Source: a virus
IMG/VR virus record: IMGVR_UViG_3300047388_000410
Location: 1 to 63,231 of that record
DNA: 63,231 nucleotides
Direction: 5' to 3' (one strand)
Below are positions 39,445 to 46,578 of the stretch, piece by piece (position 1 is the stretch's first letter; each line of letters begins with the position of its first letter). The notes beneath the pieces were generated by a model. That model saw only the letters and a program-made list of their open reading frames with translations. It made no database searches and was not told where the DNA came from. The position numbers were made by a program, and so were the translations under genes.

Positions 39445-39714
39445 ATGAAAGAACAATCCGCCGAACAACTCTTTACCAGCCTTCAACGCGGCATGCAAGC
39501 GACGCAGGATTTGGGCGTCGCGATACCGATTCTTACCGAGCGCCGTGAAAATCTCATTCGTGATGCCATCAATCGTTACAATTCTCGTGAGCGTGAATAC
39601 ACGCCATTACAGGCGCTTTTATTTGTCGCTGCACTTGCAGAAAACCAACATCTCAAAGACAACTTAGAATATATTGAACGCGCCGGCCGCAAAGCCGGCC
39701 AAAAACTCTCCTAA
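39445..39714 (+). CDS. Hypothetical helical protein (89 aa)
   Basis: MKEQSAEQLFTSLQRGMQAT is helical throughout. It lies just before the scaffold gene. The start is one base after the upstream stop, without a clear ribosome binding site. Confidence 0.6.
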   Translation: MKEQSAEQLFTSLQRGMQATQDLGVAIPILTERRENLIRDAINRYNSREREYTPLQALLFVAALAENQHLKDNLEYIERAGRKAGQKLS

Positions 39715-39730
39715 CACGGAAGGATAAATT

Positions 39731-40780
39731 ATGGCCGACGATACGGTAAATGCGAAATGGGAGCAGCTACAGGAGATGCGCAAAAAGAATGCGCCGCGTG
39801 ATCCTGAAACGGGTAAGTTTGTGAAAGACGAAACGCCGCCTGTTGATGATACAGCAGCCCTTGCGGCGGCTAAGGCGGAAGCAGATGCTGCAATCGCTGC
39901 ACAAGCTGCGGAAGCCGAAAAGGCAAAAGCTGCCGAGCCCGCGAAAGTTGAGCCGCCGGCGGTTACACCGCCTACTTCTGAAGAAATCGAAATCGACGGG
40001 CAGAAAATCAGTGTCGATCCAAGCCTCGCTGCCGCATTCAAGAAGGCTGAGAGCATCAAAACCGAGTCTATTAAAGTTGACGAACGCGCGGCGCTCAAGG
40101 CCGAGCTAGCCGCCGAGTTACGCGCTGAACTAGCACCGAAGCCTAAGACCGAAGCCGAGCTAGCGGCTGAAAAGGCACTCGCTGATGCACAGGCAAAACT
40201 CAATGAGCCAAAGATGCCTGAAGCCAAACTCATGATTGACGACCCGGAAGAATATAACCGACGGATGCAGGCATACGTGGATACCGTGGCGAAGAATGCA
40301 CGTGATTCAGCCAAAGCTGAATTTTCAGCCGAACAGGCCAAAACGCGCCAGGTAAACGAAGTCTCTGAACGCGAACGTGCGCGAGCGGTATTGAATGTAC
40401 AGTTTTACGACCAGTATCCGATTCTAAAAGACTCTAAACTTATCGTAGACCGCATTCTCGAAGACCAGTTTAACGCGGTATTTGCGTCGGGCAAAATTGC
40501 CGCGCTGAAAACAGTTGAAGAAGGCGAAGCACTCAAGAAGTCCGAATTTGCCGACGCCGCAGCCAAGGCCACAAAAGAGATCGTCAAGCTGATGGCCGCA
40601 GGTAAGCGCGTCGCTCCTCCTCCTCCTCCGCCGCCAACATTAGCCGCTAGCGCACCTGCTAAGTCACCTGCGCCGCCGAAGCAAGATACCGAAAAGACTA
40701 CAAAAGAACGTTTTCCAAAGGGCTCGGTATCGGCGTCGTTGGCGGAAGTTAGGGCGCGGAAGATGGCTGCAAGCGGGTAG
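39731..40780 (+). CDS. Probable capsid scaffolding protein
   Basis: The 349-residue, very Ala/Lys/Glu-rich helical protein (long AEAEKAKAAEPAK-type stretches) has a Pro run (PPPPPPP) near residue 300 and lies immediately upstream of the major capsid gene, apart from an inserted HNH gene. Charge, helicity and position fit a podovirus scaffold that guides prohead assembly. There is no protease signature. GAAGGATAAATT precedes the ATG. Confidence 0.75.
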   Translation: MADDTVNAKWEQLQEMRKKNAPRDPETGKFVKDETPPVDDTAALAAAKAEADAAIAAQAAEAEKAKAAEPAKVEPPAVTPPTSEEIEIDGQKISVDPSLAAAFKKAESIKTESIKVDERAALKAELAAELRAELAPKPKTEAELAAEKALADAQAKLNEPKMPEAKLMIDDPEEYNRRMQAYVDTVAKNARDSAKAEFSAEQAKTRQVNEVSERERARAVLNVQFYDQYPILKDSKLIVDRILEDQFNAVFASGKIAALKTVEEGEALKKSEFADAAAKATKEIVKLMAAGKRVAPPPPPPPTLAASAPAKSPAPPKQDTEKTTKERFPKGSVSASLAEVRARKMAASG

Positions 40781-40794
40781 GCGCCATGCTATTG

Positions 40795-40803
40795 GAATAT
40801 TTA
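40795..40803 (+). promoter_or_regulatory. Late motif GAATATTTA, copy 3 (between scaffold and HNH/capsid)
   Basis: CTATTGGAATATTTA occurs here and, identically over 15 bases, at 56118-56132. It is followed by ATTTTTTGAG. The site lies 24 bases before the HNH start and could serve the capsid gene. Confidence 0.55.
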
Positions 40804-40826
40804 ATTTTTTGAGATAAGATCGTGGT

Positions 40827-41345
40827 ATGATTAATACCGCTACAGTTACTCAGCTAAACCCTTCAACCAAGCGCTGTTATAAGTGTGAGGAGACGAAGGC
40901 AACTACAGACTTTGGCAAGGATAGCAGCCGAGCCGATGGATTGAATCCGCTTTGTAAGCCGTGTAATAAGACTAAGCATACTAAGTTTAGGGCGGAGAAT
41001 CGTGAGGCTGTTAGAGCGTCATATGCAAAATGGTATGCAAAACCTGAAAACAAAGCAAAGGTACACTATAAGACTGCTAAGCATAATCAAGAACGCGCCG
41101 ATCTTCTAATTGATCGTTTTAAGTCTGCGCCTTGTTTTGATTGCAAACAGTCGTTTCCGACGTGCTGTATGGATTTTGACCACAGGCCCGGAGTTGACAA
41201 GGTATTTGAGCTAAATTACCGAGCCATGAAGTCATTTAGCCTTGATTCGATTATTGAAGAAATTGCGAAATGTGATTTGGTCTGTTCCAACTGCCATCGC
41301 ATTCGCACGAAAACACGTAATCAGGTTGGAAGGAGAAGCTACTAG
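40827..41345 (+). CDS. HNH endonuclease between scaffold and capsid genes
   Basis: The 172-residue protein has the N-terminal zinc ribbon CYKCEETKATTDFGKDSSRADGLNPLCKPC, a basic middle and the nuclease CFDCKQSFPTCCMDFDHRPG, KCDLVCSNCHRIRT. Its C-terminal half matches the layout of 26624..27109. It interrupts the expected scaffold-capsid adjacency, a usual place for mobile enzymes. Confidence 0.87.
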   Translation: MINTATVTQLNPSTKRCYKCEETKATTDFGKDSSRADGLNPLCKPCNKTKHTKFRAENREAVRASYAKWYAKPENKAKVHYKTAKHNQERADLLIDRFKSAPCFDCKQSFPTCCMDFDHRPGVDKVFELNYRAMKSFSLDSIIEEIAKCDLVCSNCHRIRTKTRNQVGRRSY

Positions 41346-41377
41346 CCAAATAGCTAGTTAGCAATTTAGGAGACTAC

Positions 41378-42337
41378 ATGGCAACTGGAATGTCTTGGAC
41401 TTTCGATGTGCCCGCGGGCGTGGCTAAAAACCATGCTTTATCCGAAGAATACTTCAAGCAGGCCATCGCCCGCACGCGCTTTTTCGAGCACGTCAGCATT
41501 AAGCCCGCCTTCGGCAAAAAGCAGGGCGAGAGCGTAACGATTCCTCTCGTGCCGACTCTGGCTGAACCGGCTTCGGCCCAGCTTAGCGAGAATAGCAATA
41601 TTCCCGAGCTACCGTTTAACTACAAGGTACAGACGGTCGTGGTTAAGGAATTCGGTCAGGCGGTGCCGTATAGCGGACTGCTTGAAGACCTTGACCATTA
41701 TGATCCGGAAGACTGGATTTCGCAGCGCCTTGTGGATCAGCAGAAGCTAGTGCTGGATGCGACGGCCGCAGCCGCATTCAAGACAGCCGCAACGGTTATG
41801 ACGCCGGTTTCGAGCGCAGTGGTCAGCACGGCCACTAACGGCTCACCGGGCGCGGTCGCCGGTAGCAACATCAACTTCTTCCTCATCGAGACGGCGAGAG
41901 ATTATCTCGTCGGCACTCTACTCGCGCCGGGCGTTAAGGACGAAACCGATTATGTTTGCATCGGCAACACGTTCGGCCTTCGTGGTATTAAGCGCGATCC
42001 GCTATTCATTGGCTGGGCGGCTTACAAGGACCCCGAGCGCAAGTGGAACGGCGAAGTGGGGATGATTGAAGATACCACGTTCGTTGAGTCCAACCACGCC
42101 ACCGCGCTAACGTCTACATGGACGCAGGCGGGGAGCGGGGTACTCGGTGAAGCGGTGATGTTTGGTCGTGAGGCGGTTGCATTCGCGGAGGCCGTTACGC
42201 CCGAGCTACGCGCCGGCATTCCTACCGATCTAGGCCGACAGCGCCTCATTGGCTGGTACGGCGTATATGGCTTCCAGCTTCTATGGTCAAGTGCCCTACC
42301 TGGTGAGGGCAAGGTTATTCACTTCGCGTCGCTGTAA
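41378..42337 (+). CDS. Major capsid protein (N4gp56-like family)
   Basis: The 319-residue protein begins with VAKNHALSEEYFKQAIARTRFFEHV, then GESVTIPLVPTLAEPASAQLSENSNIPE, VKEFGQAVPYSGLLEDLDHYDP, and ends with MFGREAVAFAEAVTPELRAG, IGWYGVYGFQLLWSSALPGEGKVIHFASL. This order matches the N4gp56-type coat proteins with the HK97 fold. GGAGACTAC precedes the ATG. It forms the icosahedral shell. Confidence 0.85.
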   Translation: MATGMSWTFDVPAGVAKNHALSEEYFKQAIARTRFFEHVSIKPAFGKKQGESVTIPLVPTLAEPASAQLSENSNIPELPFNYKVQTVVVKEFGQAVPYSGLLEDLDHYDPEDWISQRLVDQQKLVLDATAAAAFKTAATVMTPVSSAVVSTATNGSPGAVAGSNINFFLIETARDYLVGTLLAPGVKDETDYVCIGNTFGLRGIKRDPLFIGWAAYKDPERKWNGEVGMIEDTTFVESNHATALTSTWTQAGSGVLGEAVMFGREAVAFAEAVTPELRAGIPTDLGRQRLIGWYGVYGFQLLWSSALPGEGKVIHFASL

Positions 42338-42364
42338 GGCAAAAAGGAATAAAGGAAAACTATC

Positions 42365-42901
42365 ATGGCACGACAGAACGGTCAGGCTACTTTCGAGACG
42401 CCTCTCAGCAACGGCGCTTTTGGCGATAACGGCGACAGCACGACTACACAGCGAGCGTTCACCGCTTGGGAGCGGATGACGGTGGTTGAGGTTGGATGTA
42501 AGGCTGAAGCAGGCGTGGCAACGACCGGTGATACGGCACTGCCGGGAGTAGCCTTTGCATACACCGTATCAAAGCGCACGGGTGGCGATGTTGGGAACGA
42601 TGTTGTTATTCCTGTCTTCACGGCGGCTTTTGCGGCCGAGGGCGGAGTAGGCGGTGATCCGAGCGTTAATGGCTTCGATAACGCAAACCAGATTCCTAAC
42701 GGGATTATCACGAACACGCTTGGACTGCTCACAGGCGGAAAGTGCCTCAGAGCGTATACGGAAGTGACGCTTGACAAGGGCGATCAGCTTGTGTTTAAAG
42801 TTACAAGCGCAGGGACTGCGGGCAGCAAGGTTGTGTTTTATGCCAAGACGTATCTCGATGGCGCGGGTCTGGTCGAAGCGGCTGACGTTGATAGCAACTA
42901 A
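42365..42901 (+). CDS. Probable capsid decoration/structural protein (178 aa)
   Basis: Beta-rich with Gly/Thr/Asn turns (TTTQRAFTAWERMTVVEVGCKAEAG, VFKVTSAGTAGSKVVFYAKTYL), it follows the capsid gene. GGAAAACTATC precedes the ATG. A decoration or auxiliary head role is inferred from position and composition. Confidence 0.55.
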   Translation: MARQNGQATFETPLSNGAFGDNGDSTTTQRAFTAWERMTVVEVGCKAEAGVATTGDTALPGVAFAYTVSKRTGGDVGNDVVIPVFTAAFAAEGGVGGDPSVNGFDNANQIPNGIITNTLGLLTGGKCLRAYTEVTLDKGDQLVFKVTSAGTAGSKVVFYAKTYLDGAGLVEAADVDSN

Positions 42902-42926
42902 CGTAATGTCGGAAAAGGAGTGGTAA

Positions 42927-43268
42927 ATGGCTGACATTACGAAAGACGACGTAATATACGTCATCGAACCATATCCCAAGGGTTCACTGCTTACCGATAA
43001 GCCTCCGCGGTATAGTAATCTCGTAAGCGTATCGTTCGGAGACAGCGCGCTAACGGTTCCGGCAACGGGTATTCCGCTCAGCGGCATCGGGCTTGGCTTT
43101 CCAGAAGATCAGGTAGAGTATGTGATTGTAATTGACTCGACTGATGCGGGAAGCGTGTATTTTACCTACGATTCGACTAATAATAGTTTGAAGTCGGCAG
43201 ATACGAATTATGATAGCGGCTCTGCGCCTCCTGCAACGACACTAGTTGTTCTTGCTCGCGGGTATTAA
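42927..43268 (+). CDS. Virion structural protein, paralogue of 37939..38265
   Basis: MADITKDDVIYVIEPYPKGS, RYSNLVSVSFGDS, TVPATGIPLSGIGLGFP, then YFTYDSTNNSLKS and a final strand. The TYDSTNNxLK part is common in small podovirus virion proteins next to the capsid gene. Its partial repeat upstream of the scaffold suggests duplication within the head cluster. GGAGTGG precedes the ATG. Confidence 0.7.
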   Translation: MADITKDDVIYVIEPYPKGSLLTDKPPRYSNLVSVSFGDSALTVPATGIPLSGIGLGFPEDQVEYVIVIDSTDAGSVYFTYDSTNNSLKSADTNYDSGSAPPATTLVVLARGY

Positions 43269-44341
43269 TGAAGAAAATTCTTCTAACGTTTGCAATTTCG
43301 CTGCTTTTGTTTGGCAAAGCATTTGCGCAAACAACCACGACCACTACGCTTCCGACGTGCGCGAATGGCGGTATCAAGTGTGGAAAACAATGCCCAACTG
43401 GCGGTGCGAGTTGCAACCCTAGTGGCGGGCAGCTTTATACCGGCATGTGCGTTGGCAATTCGCTGCAGGGCGAGTGCCAATATGTCGCATGCAGCGGTGG
43501 CGCGAAATGCGTAAGCACTCCATTCGGCAAGCACGGTTGCCTTGGTGATAGTGAATGCAAGCCAGGAGAAGCGTGTATTAGTGATAGCGGCATTGAAGCC
43601 TGCGGTACGGGTTTTAGCGTATGTATGCAGTTATGCCCGGTTTCGACAACCACGACCACTACGACTACTACAACGACAATTAGTAGCACGACGACGACTT
43701 CGGCTCCGTCAACTACGACCACGACTGTACCGATTGGTTCGCTGGGTAATTACGGCGTTGTGGCTTCGTCTACGATTACGAACACCGGCTTTACGGTTGT
43801 TCAGTGCAAAATGGCACTTGACCCTGGATCATCTATCACAGGCTTTCCGCCTGGCACAGATGGCGGTGAAGATATTAGCAATCCGGCATCGCTTCAGGCA
43901 CAGACTGACGCGACGACACTTTATAACTACCTTGCCGGGCTGTCATCTACCGCTACCGTATCTGGTGATATCGGCGGCACGACCAAAGGACCAGGCGTCT
44001 ATACCGCTTCATCTACGCTTTCAGTAACGACGGCTGATTTGACACTCGATGGTGGTGGCGATCCAAATGCGCTCTTCGTTTTCCAAATCGGCTCAACGTT
44101 TACAGTTGCAAATGGTAAGCAGATTGTACTGATTAACGGCGCGCTGGCAAAGAACGTGTATTTCCAAGTCGGCAGTAGTGCAACATATGGCACAACTTCT
44201 GTTATTCACGGAACCACGGTCGCACTAGCATCTGATACAGTAAACACCGGCGCCACGGTTATCGGGCGACTTATCGCACGAACCGGCGCAGTAACGCTCG
44301 ATGACAACGCAGTAACATCACCAACAGGCACTTGCCCATAA
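43268..44341 (+). CDS. Secreted Cys/Thr-rich protein with a C-terminal DUF3494 (ice-binding-type) domain
   Basis: The 357-residue protein has a Sec signal peptide (1-20), a short TTTTTTLP run, a Cys-rich domain (31-125, about 16 Cys), a Thr linker (127-153), then residues 157-357 with the DUF3494 beta-solenoid: NYGVVASSTITNTG, GPGVYTASSTLSVT, NALFVFQIGSTFTV, AKNVYFQVGSSATYGTTSV, and NTGATVIGRLIARTGAVTLD. Known DUF3494 proteins bind ice or act as cell-surface adhesins. Finding one in a phage late operon is unusual. It could act outside the host cell or on the virion; that is not decided by the sequence. The ATG overlaps the upstream stop (TAATG). Confidence 0.85.
   Translation: MKKILLTFAISLLLFGKAFAQTTTTTTLPTCANGGIKCGKQCPTGGASCNPSGGQLYTGMCVGNSLQGECQYVACSGGAKCVSTPFGKHGCLGDSECKPGEACISDSGIEACGTGFSVCMQLCPVSTTTTTTTTTTTISSTTTTSAPSTTTTTVPIGSLGNYGVVASSTITNTGFTVVQCKMALDPGSSITGFPPGTDGGEDISNPASLQAQTDATTLYNYLAGLSSTATVSGDIGGTTKGPGVYTASSTLSVTTADLTLDGGGDPNALFVFQIGSTFTVANGKQIVLINGALAKNVYFQVGSSATYGTTSVIHGTTVALASDTVNTGATVIGRLIARTGAVTLDDNAVTSPTGTCP
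43646..43727 (+). repeat. ACN-rich low-complexity repeat encoding the Thr linker
   Basis: Runs of ACG, ACC, ACT and ACA codons encode about 20 Thr in 27 residues between the Cys-rich and DUF3494 domains. Mixed Thr codons suggest selection on protein, not simple slippage. Confidence 0.7.
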
Positions 44342-44354
44342 CGAGGGGATGAAA

Positions 44355-44888
44355 ATGGGACTTAAGAAGATTTTGCTAGCACTTGCGATTACGGTTACAC
44401 TTGCTGGCGTTGCATCTGCACAGACAACCACAACCACGACTTTGCCGACGTGCGCGAATGGTGGTATTAAATGTGGTAAGACATGCGGCGATAGTACTAG
44501 CCCTGGTGATGGGACGTGTGGTCTAAACTTCACCGGCATGTGCGTTGCGAAGTTAAACGACACGACCGGGTGTCAGTATATGCGGTGTAGCGGCAATACG
44601 CCAGCGTGTGTGTCGGGGCCGTTTATTCTTCCTGGCGCCGGATGCAGCAGCGATGTTACCTGTGGGCCGGGCGGAATTTGCGTAAGCAGCAGCGGTATGG
44701 CTGGTTGTGGTGATGGGTTTGCGCAGTGTATGACGGCATGCACGACCAGCACGACCACAACGACAACTTCTACCACGACCACGACAGCCGCGCCGACGAC
44801 TACGACTACAGCGGCTCCAACTACGACAACAACTAGCACGACAACGACTACTACTACTACGACCAGCACTACGACCACGACGGCCTAA
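44355..44888 (+). CDS. Secreted Cys/Thr-rich protein, tandem paralogue without the DUF3494 domain
   Basis: The 177-residue protein has a signal peptide (MGLKKILLALAITVTLAGVASA), then QTTTTTTLPTCANGGIKCGKTC, nearly the same start as the previous gene, the same Cys-rich domain with matching CxxDxTCGPGxxC and CGDGFAQCMTAC parts, and a C-terminal Thr/Ala/Pro tail (130-177) that ends the protein where DUF3494 would begin. GAGGGG selects ATG 44355. It is probably O-glycosylated or an extended surface protein; the function is unknown. Confidence 0.75.
   Translation: MGLKKILLALAITVTLAGVASAQTTTTTTLPTCANGGIKCGKTCGDSTSPGDGTCGLNFTGMCVAKLNDTTGCQYMRCSGNTPACVSGPFILPGAGCSSDVTCGPGGICVSSSGMAGCGDGFAQCMTACTTSTTTTTTSTTTTTAAPTTTTTAAPTTTTTSTTTTTTTTTSTTTTTA
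44742..44885 (+). repeat. ACN-rich low-complexity repeat encoding the Thr tail
   Basis: About 48 codons are nearly all Thr, with Ser and AlaAlaPro breaks (AAPTTTTTAAPTTTTT). It is the longest homopolymer-like region in the genome. Confidence 0.7.
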
Positions 44889-44904
44889 ACGAAAGGAAGC
44901 CACG

Positions 44905-45387
44905 ATGGCAACATTAAGAGAAGTTGAGGAACGAGACAGCAAGGGTAACACGATTCGCGTGAATCCGTCTGTCACGTTCAAAGCCGATCAAAACGAGCGC
45001 ATTATCGCCGGTCGGCATGACTTTCGGCTTGTGCCGAACGAGATGTACCATACGCCAGTTACCGCGCAGGTACAAAACGGCAAGATTCTCTTTTTCGAGG
45101 GCACTCCTGATACGACTAATAGCCGCCGCGCAGCGAAGGAAATCAAGCAGTCTGAAGTGCCGCCGTATATTATCGAAATGCTGAAGAAGAACCCGATTCG
45201 AGTACGTGAAGCGCGGCCGACGGTATATGAAGTCAAGATCGCGACCATTGGTGACGTTGAAGTGACGCAGACAGAAGAACTAACGCCCGACGCAAGTGGC
45301 AACGTCAACATTGAGCCCGTTGCGCCGAAGCTAACCCGCGCTCCTAAGCCCCAGCCCTATCACGTCGAGGCCGATACTTCGGCCTAA
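44905..45387 (+). CDS. Hypothetical structural protein (160 aa)
   Basis: The protein has an N-terminal helix, a KILFFEGTPDTTNSRR segment, a helix (EVPPYIIEMLKKNP), then strands and an acidic/Pro tail. It sits in the head completion region. It is not recognised. Confidence 0.6.
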   Translation: MATLREVEERDSKGNTIRVNPSVTFKADQNERIIAGRHDFRLVPNEMYHTPVTAQVQNGKILFFEGTPDTTNSRRAAKEIKQSEVPPYIIEMLKKNPIRVREARPTVYEVKIATIGDVEVTQTEELTPDASGNVNIEPVAPKLTRAPKPQPYHVEADTSA

Positions 45388-45396
45388 AGGCTTATC

Positions 45397-45744
45397 GTGG
45401 CGACGGTCGCACTCAAGTCTAACCACGTCCAGCATAGCGTTCTTCAGTCGCTTTGGACGATGGGCAGCGGGGATACCGGCGTACCCGATCAACTGTCACG
45501 CTATCCTAATCATAGTGTGCAGATGACGGGGACGTTTGGTGGCGCTACTGTTGTGCTTCAGGGCAGCGATGATGGTATAACGTGGTTTACGTTGCATGAT
45601 GTGAGTGGTGCGGATATCAGCCGCACGTCGAATGGGCGTTTTGACACGATTGCTATTGTACCGCAGCACATTCGCCCGTCTAGCACGAGCGGCAGCGGAG
45701 TGTCAGTTAAGGTTATCATCACGAGTCGGAGTTTCGGGCGTTAA
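45397..45744 (+). CDS. Small beta-rich virion protein (115 aa)
   Basis: SVQMTGTFGGATVVLQGSDDGITWFTLHDV is a pattern shared by many small phage head or tail surface proteins with an immunoglobulin-like or jelly-roll fold. GTG start. A decoration or head-completion role is inferred. Confidence 0.65.
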   Translation: MATVALKSNHVQHSVLQSLWTMGSGDTGVPDQLSRYPNHSVQMTGTFGGATVVLQGSDDGITWFTLHDVSGADISRTSNGRFDTIAIVPQHIRPSSTSGSGVSVKVIITSRSFGR

Positions 45745-46290
45745 ATGGCAAACGACATGACAACCGAAGAAGTCATTGCGCTTGGTAAGGCGCTTGGGCG
45801 GCAGTTTGCCGGCGTCGCAAAACTCGGTGAAATTTGCGATAAGATTGGCGCATTAGCAGGCGGCGAGGCTGAATTACAGCGAAACGTTGATGCACTGAAA
45901 GTTGAAATAGAAGGGCATCTAAAGGAAATTGAATCACTAAAAGAGCAAAAAGCCGCTGCTCAGCAGGAGGTAAAAGAGGCTCTTGCCGCGCGGGAGGGTG
46001 CGAGGCACGCGGTAAGCGATGCGGCTGTTCGGCAGAAAGAAGCCGAAGCAAAGATAGCTGCGATAAACGAAGAACACGCAAAAACCGTTGCTACGGCGCA
46101 AATTCAAAAAGACGGCATGCATAATCAGATAACCGAAATGCATACTCGTATACAGAAGATTGAAGCCGATCATAAAGCGCGTGTTGATGCGCTGAAAACC
46201 GAACAGGCAAATATTGCCGAAAAAATTGCCAGTCTCAAAGATTATCACGATTCTTTTAAGTCCCGTATCGCCCCGCTCTTGACGGCCTAA
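45745..46290 (+). CDS. Coiled-coil protein (181 aa)
   Basis: From about residue 35 to 170 it is a continuous heptad-rich helix (KVEIEGHLKEIESLKEQKAAAQQEV and so on). Such proteins occur as tape-measure-like, fibre chaperone or scaffold parts in phages. The end of its coding region takes part in a possible RNA pseudoknot. Confidence 0.6.
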   Translation: MANDMTTEEVIALGKALGRQFAGVAKLGEICDKIGALAGGEAELQRNVDALKVEIEGHLKEIESLKEQKAAAQQEVKEALAAREGARHAVSDAAVRQKEAEAKIAAINEEHAKTVATAQIQKDGMHNQITEMHTRIQKIEADHKARVDALKTEQANIAEKIASLKDYHDSFKSRIAPLLTA

Positions 46291-46328
46291 CAGGCGTCTT
46301 GCCGCCCCGAGCGGGTTAGGGAGACGCC
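46272..46328 (+). promoter_or_regulatory. Possible RNA pseudoknot overlapping a ribosome binding site
   Basis: CCCGCTC (46272-46278) pairs with GAGCGGG (46309-46315), and GGCGTCT (46293-46299) pairs with AGACGCC (46322-46328). The two perfect 7-bp stems interleave as an H-type pseudoknot. The AGGGAG of the next gene (46318-46323) lies in its last loop and stem, so it could control translation of 46333..46572. Confidence 0.4.
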
Positions 46329-46332
46329 GTAG

Positions 46333-46572
46333 ATGGCCTTACCATACAAAGCAGAACAGCTCGTCAGCAAATTAGAAGTCGAGTACAATGTTGATGGCAA
46401 CCCCATCTACGTTGGCATTGGACCGGCTGGCGGAGCTACCAGCGATCCTGTTTGGCGGATTGCACATATTATTTATGATCTTAATGGTAATCCCATTGAG
46501 GTTATTTTTGCTGACGGGACGATTGAGAGTAATAAAATTTGGGATAACCGGGCCGGCTATTCATACAATTAG
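46333..46572 (+). CDS. Hypothetical virion protein (79 aa)
   Basis: VEYNVDGNPIYVGIGPAGG, DPVWRIAHIIYDLNGNPIEVIFADG is a short beta protein pattern seen as fibre-associated proteins in phages. It directly precedes the first collagen-like fibre. It may be a fibre chaperone or attachment unit. Confidence 0.6.
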   Translation: MALPYKAEQLVSKLEVEYNVDGNPIYVGIGPAGGATSDPVWRIAHIIYDLNGNPIEVIFADGTIESNKIWDNRAGYSYN

Positions 46573-46578
46573 GCTATT

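Noticed and set aside
44573-44878. Val-rich minus-strand ORF opposite the Thr tail
   Set aside because: It is the reverse complement of ACN repeats (GTN runs) and has no start signal; a shadow of the real gene.
43646-44885. CRISPR array or tandem DNA satellite in the ACN-rich tracts
   Set aside because: The repeats are in-frame Thr codons with mixed third bases and no spacer structure.
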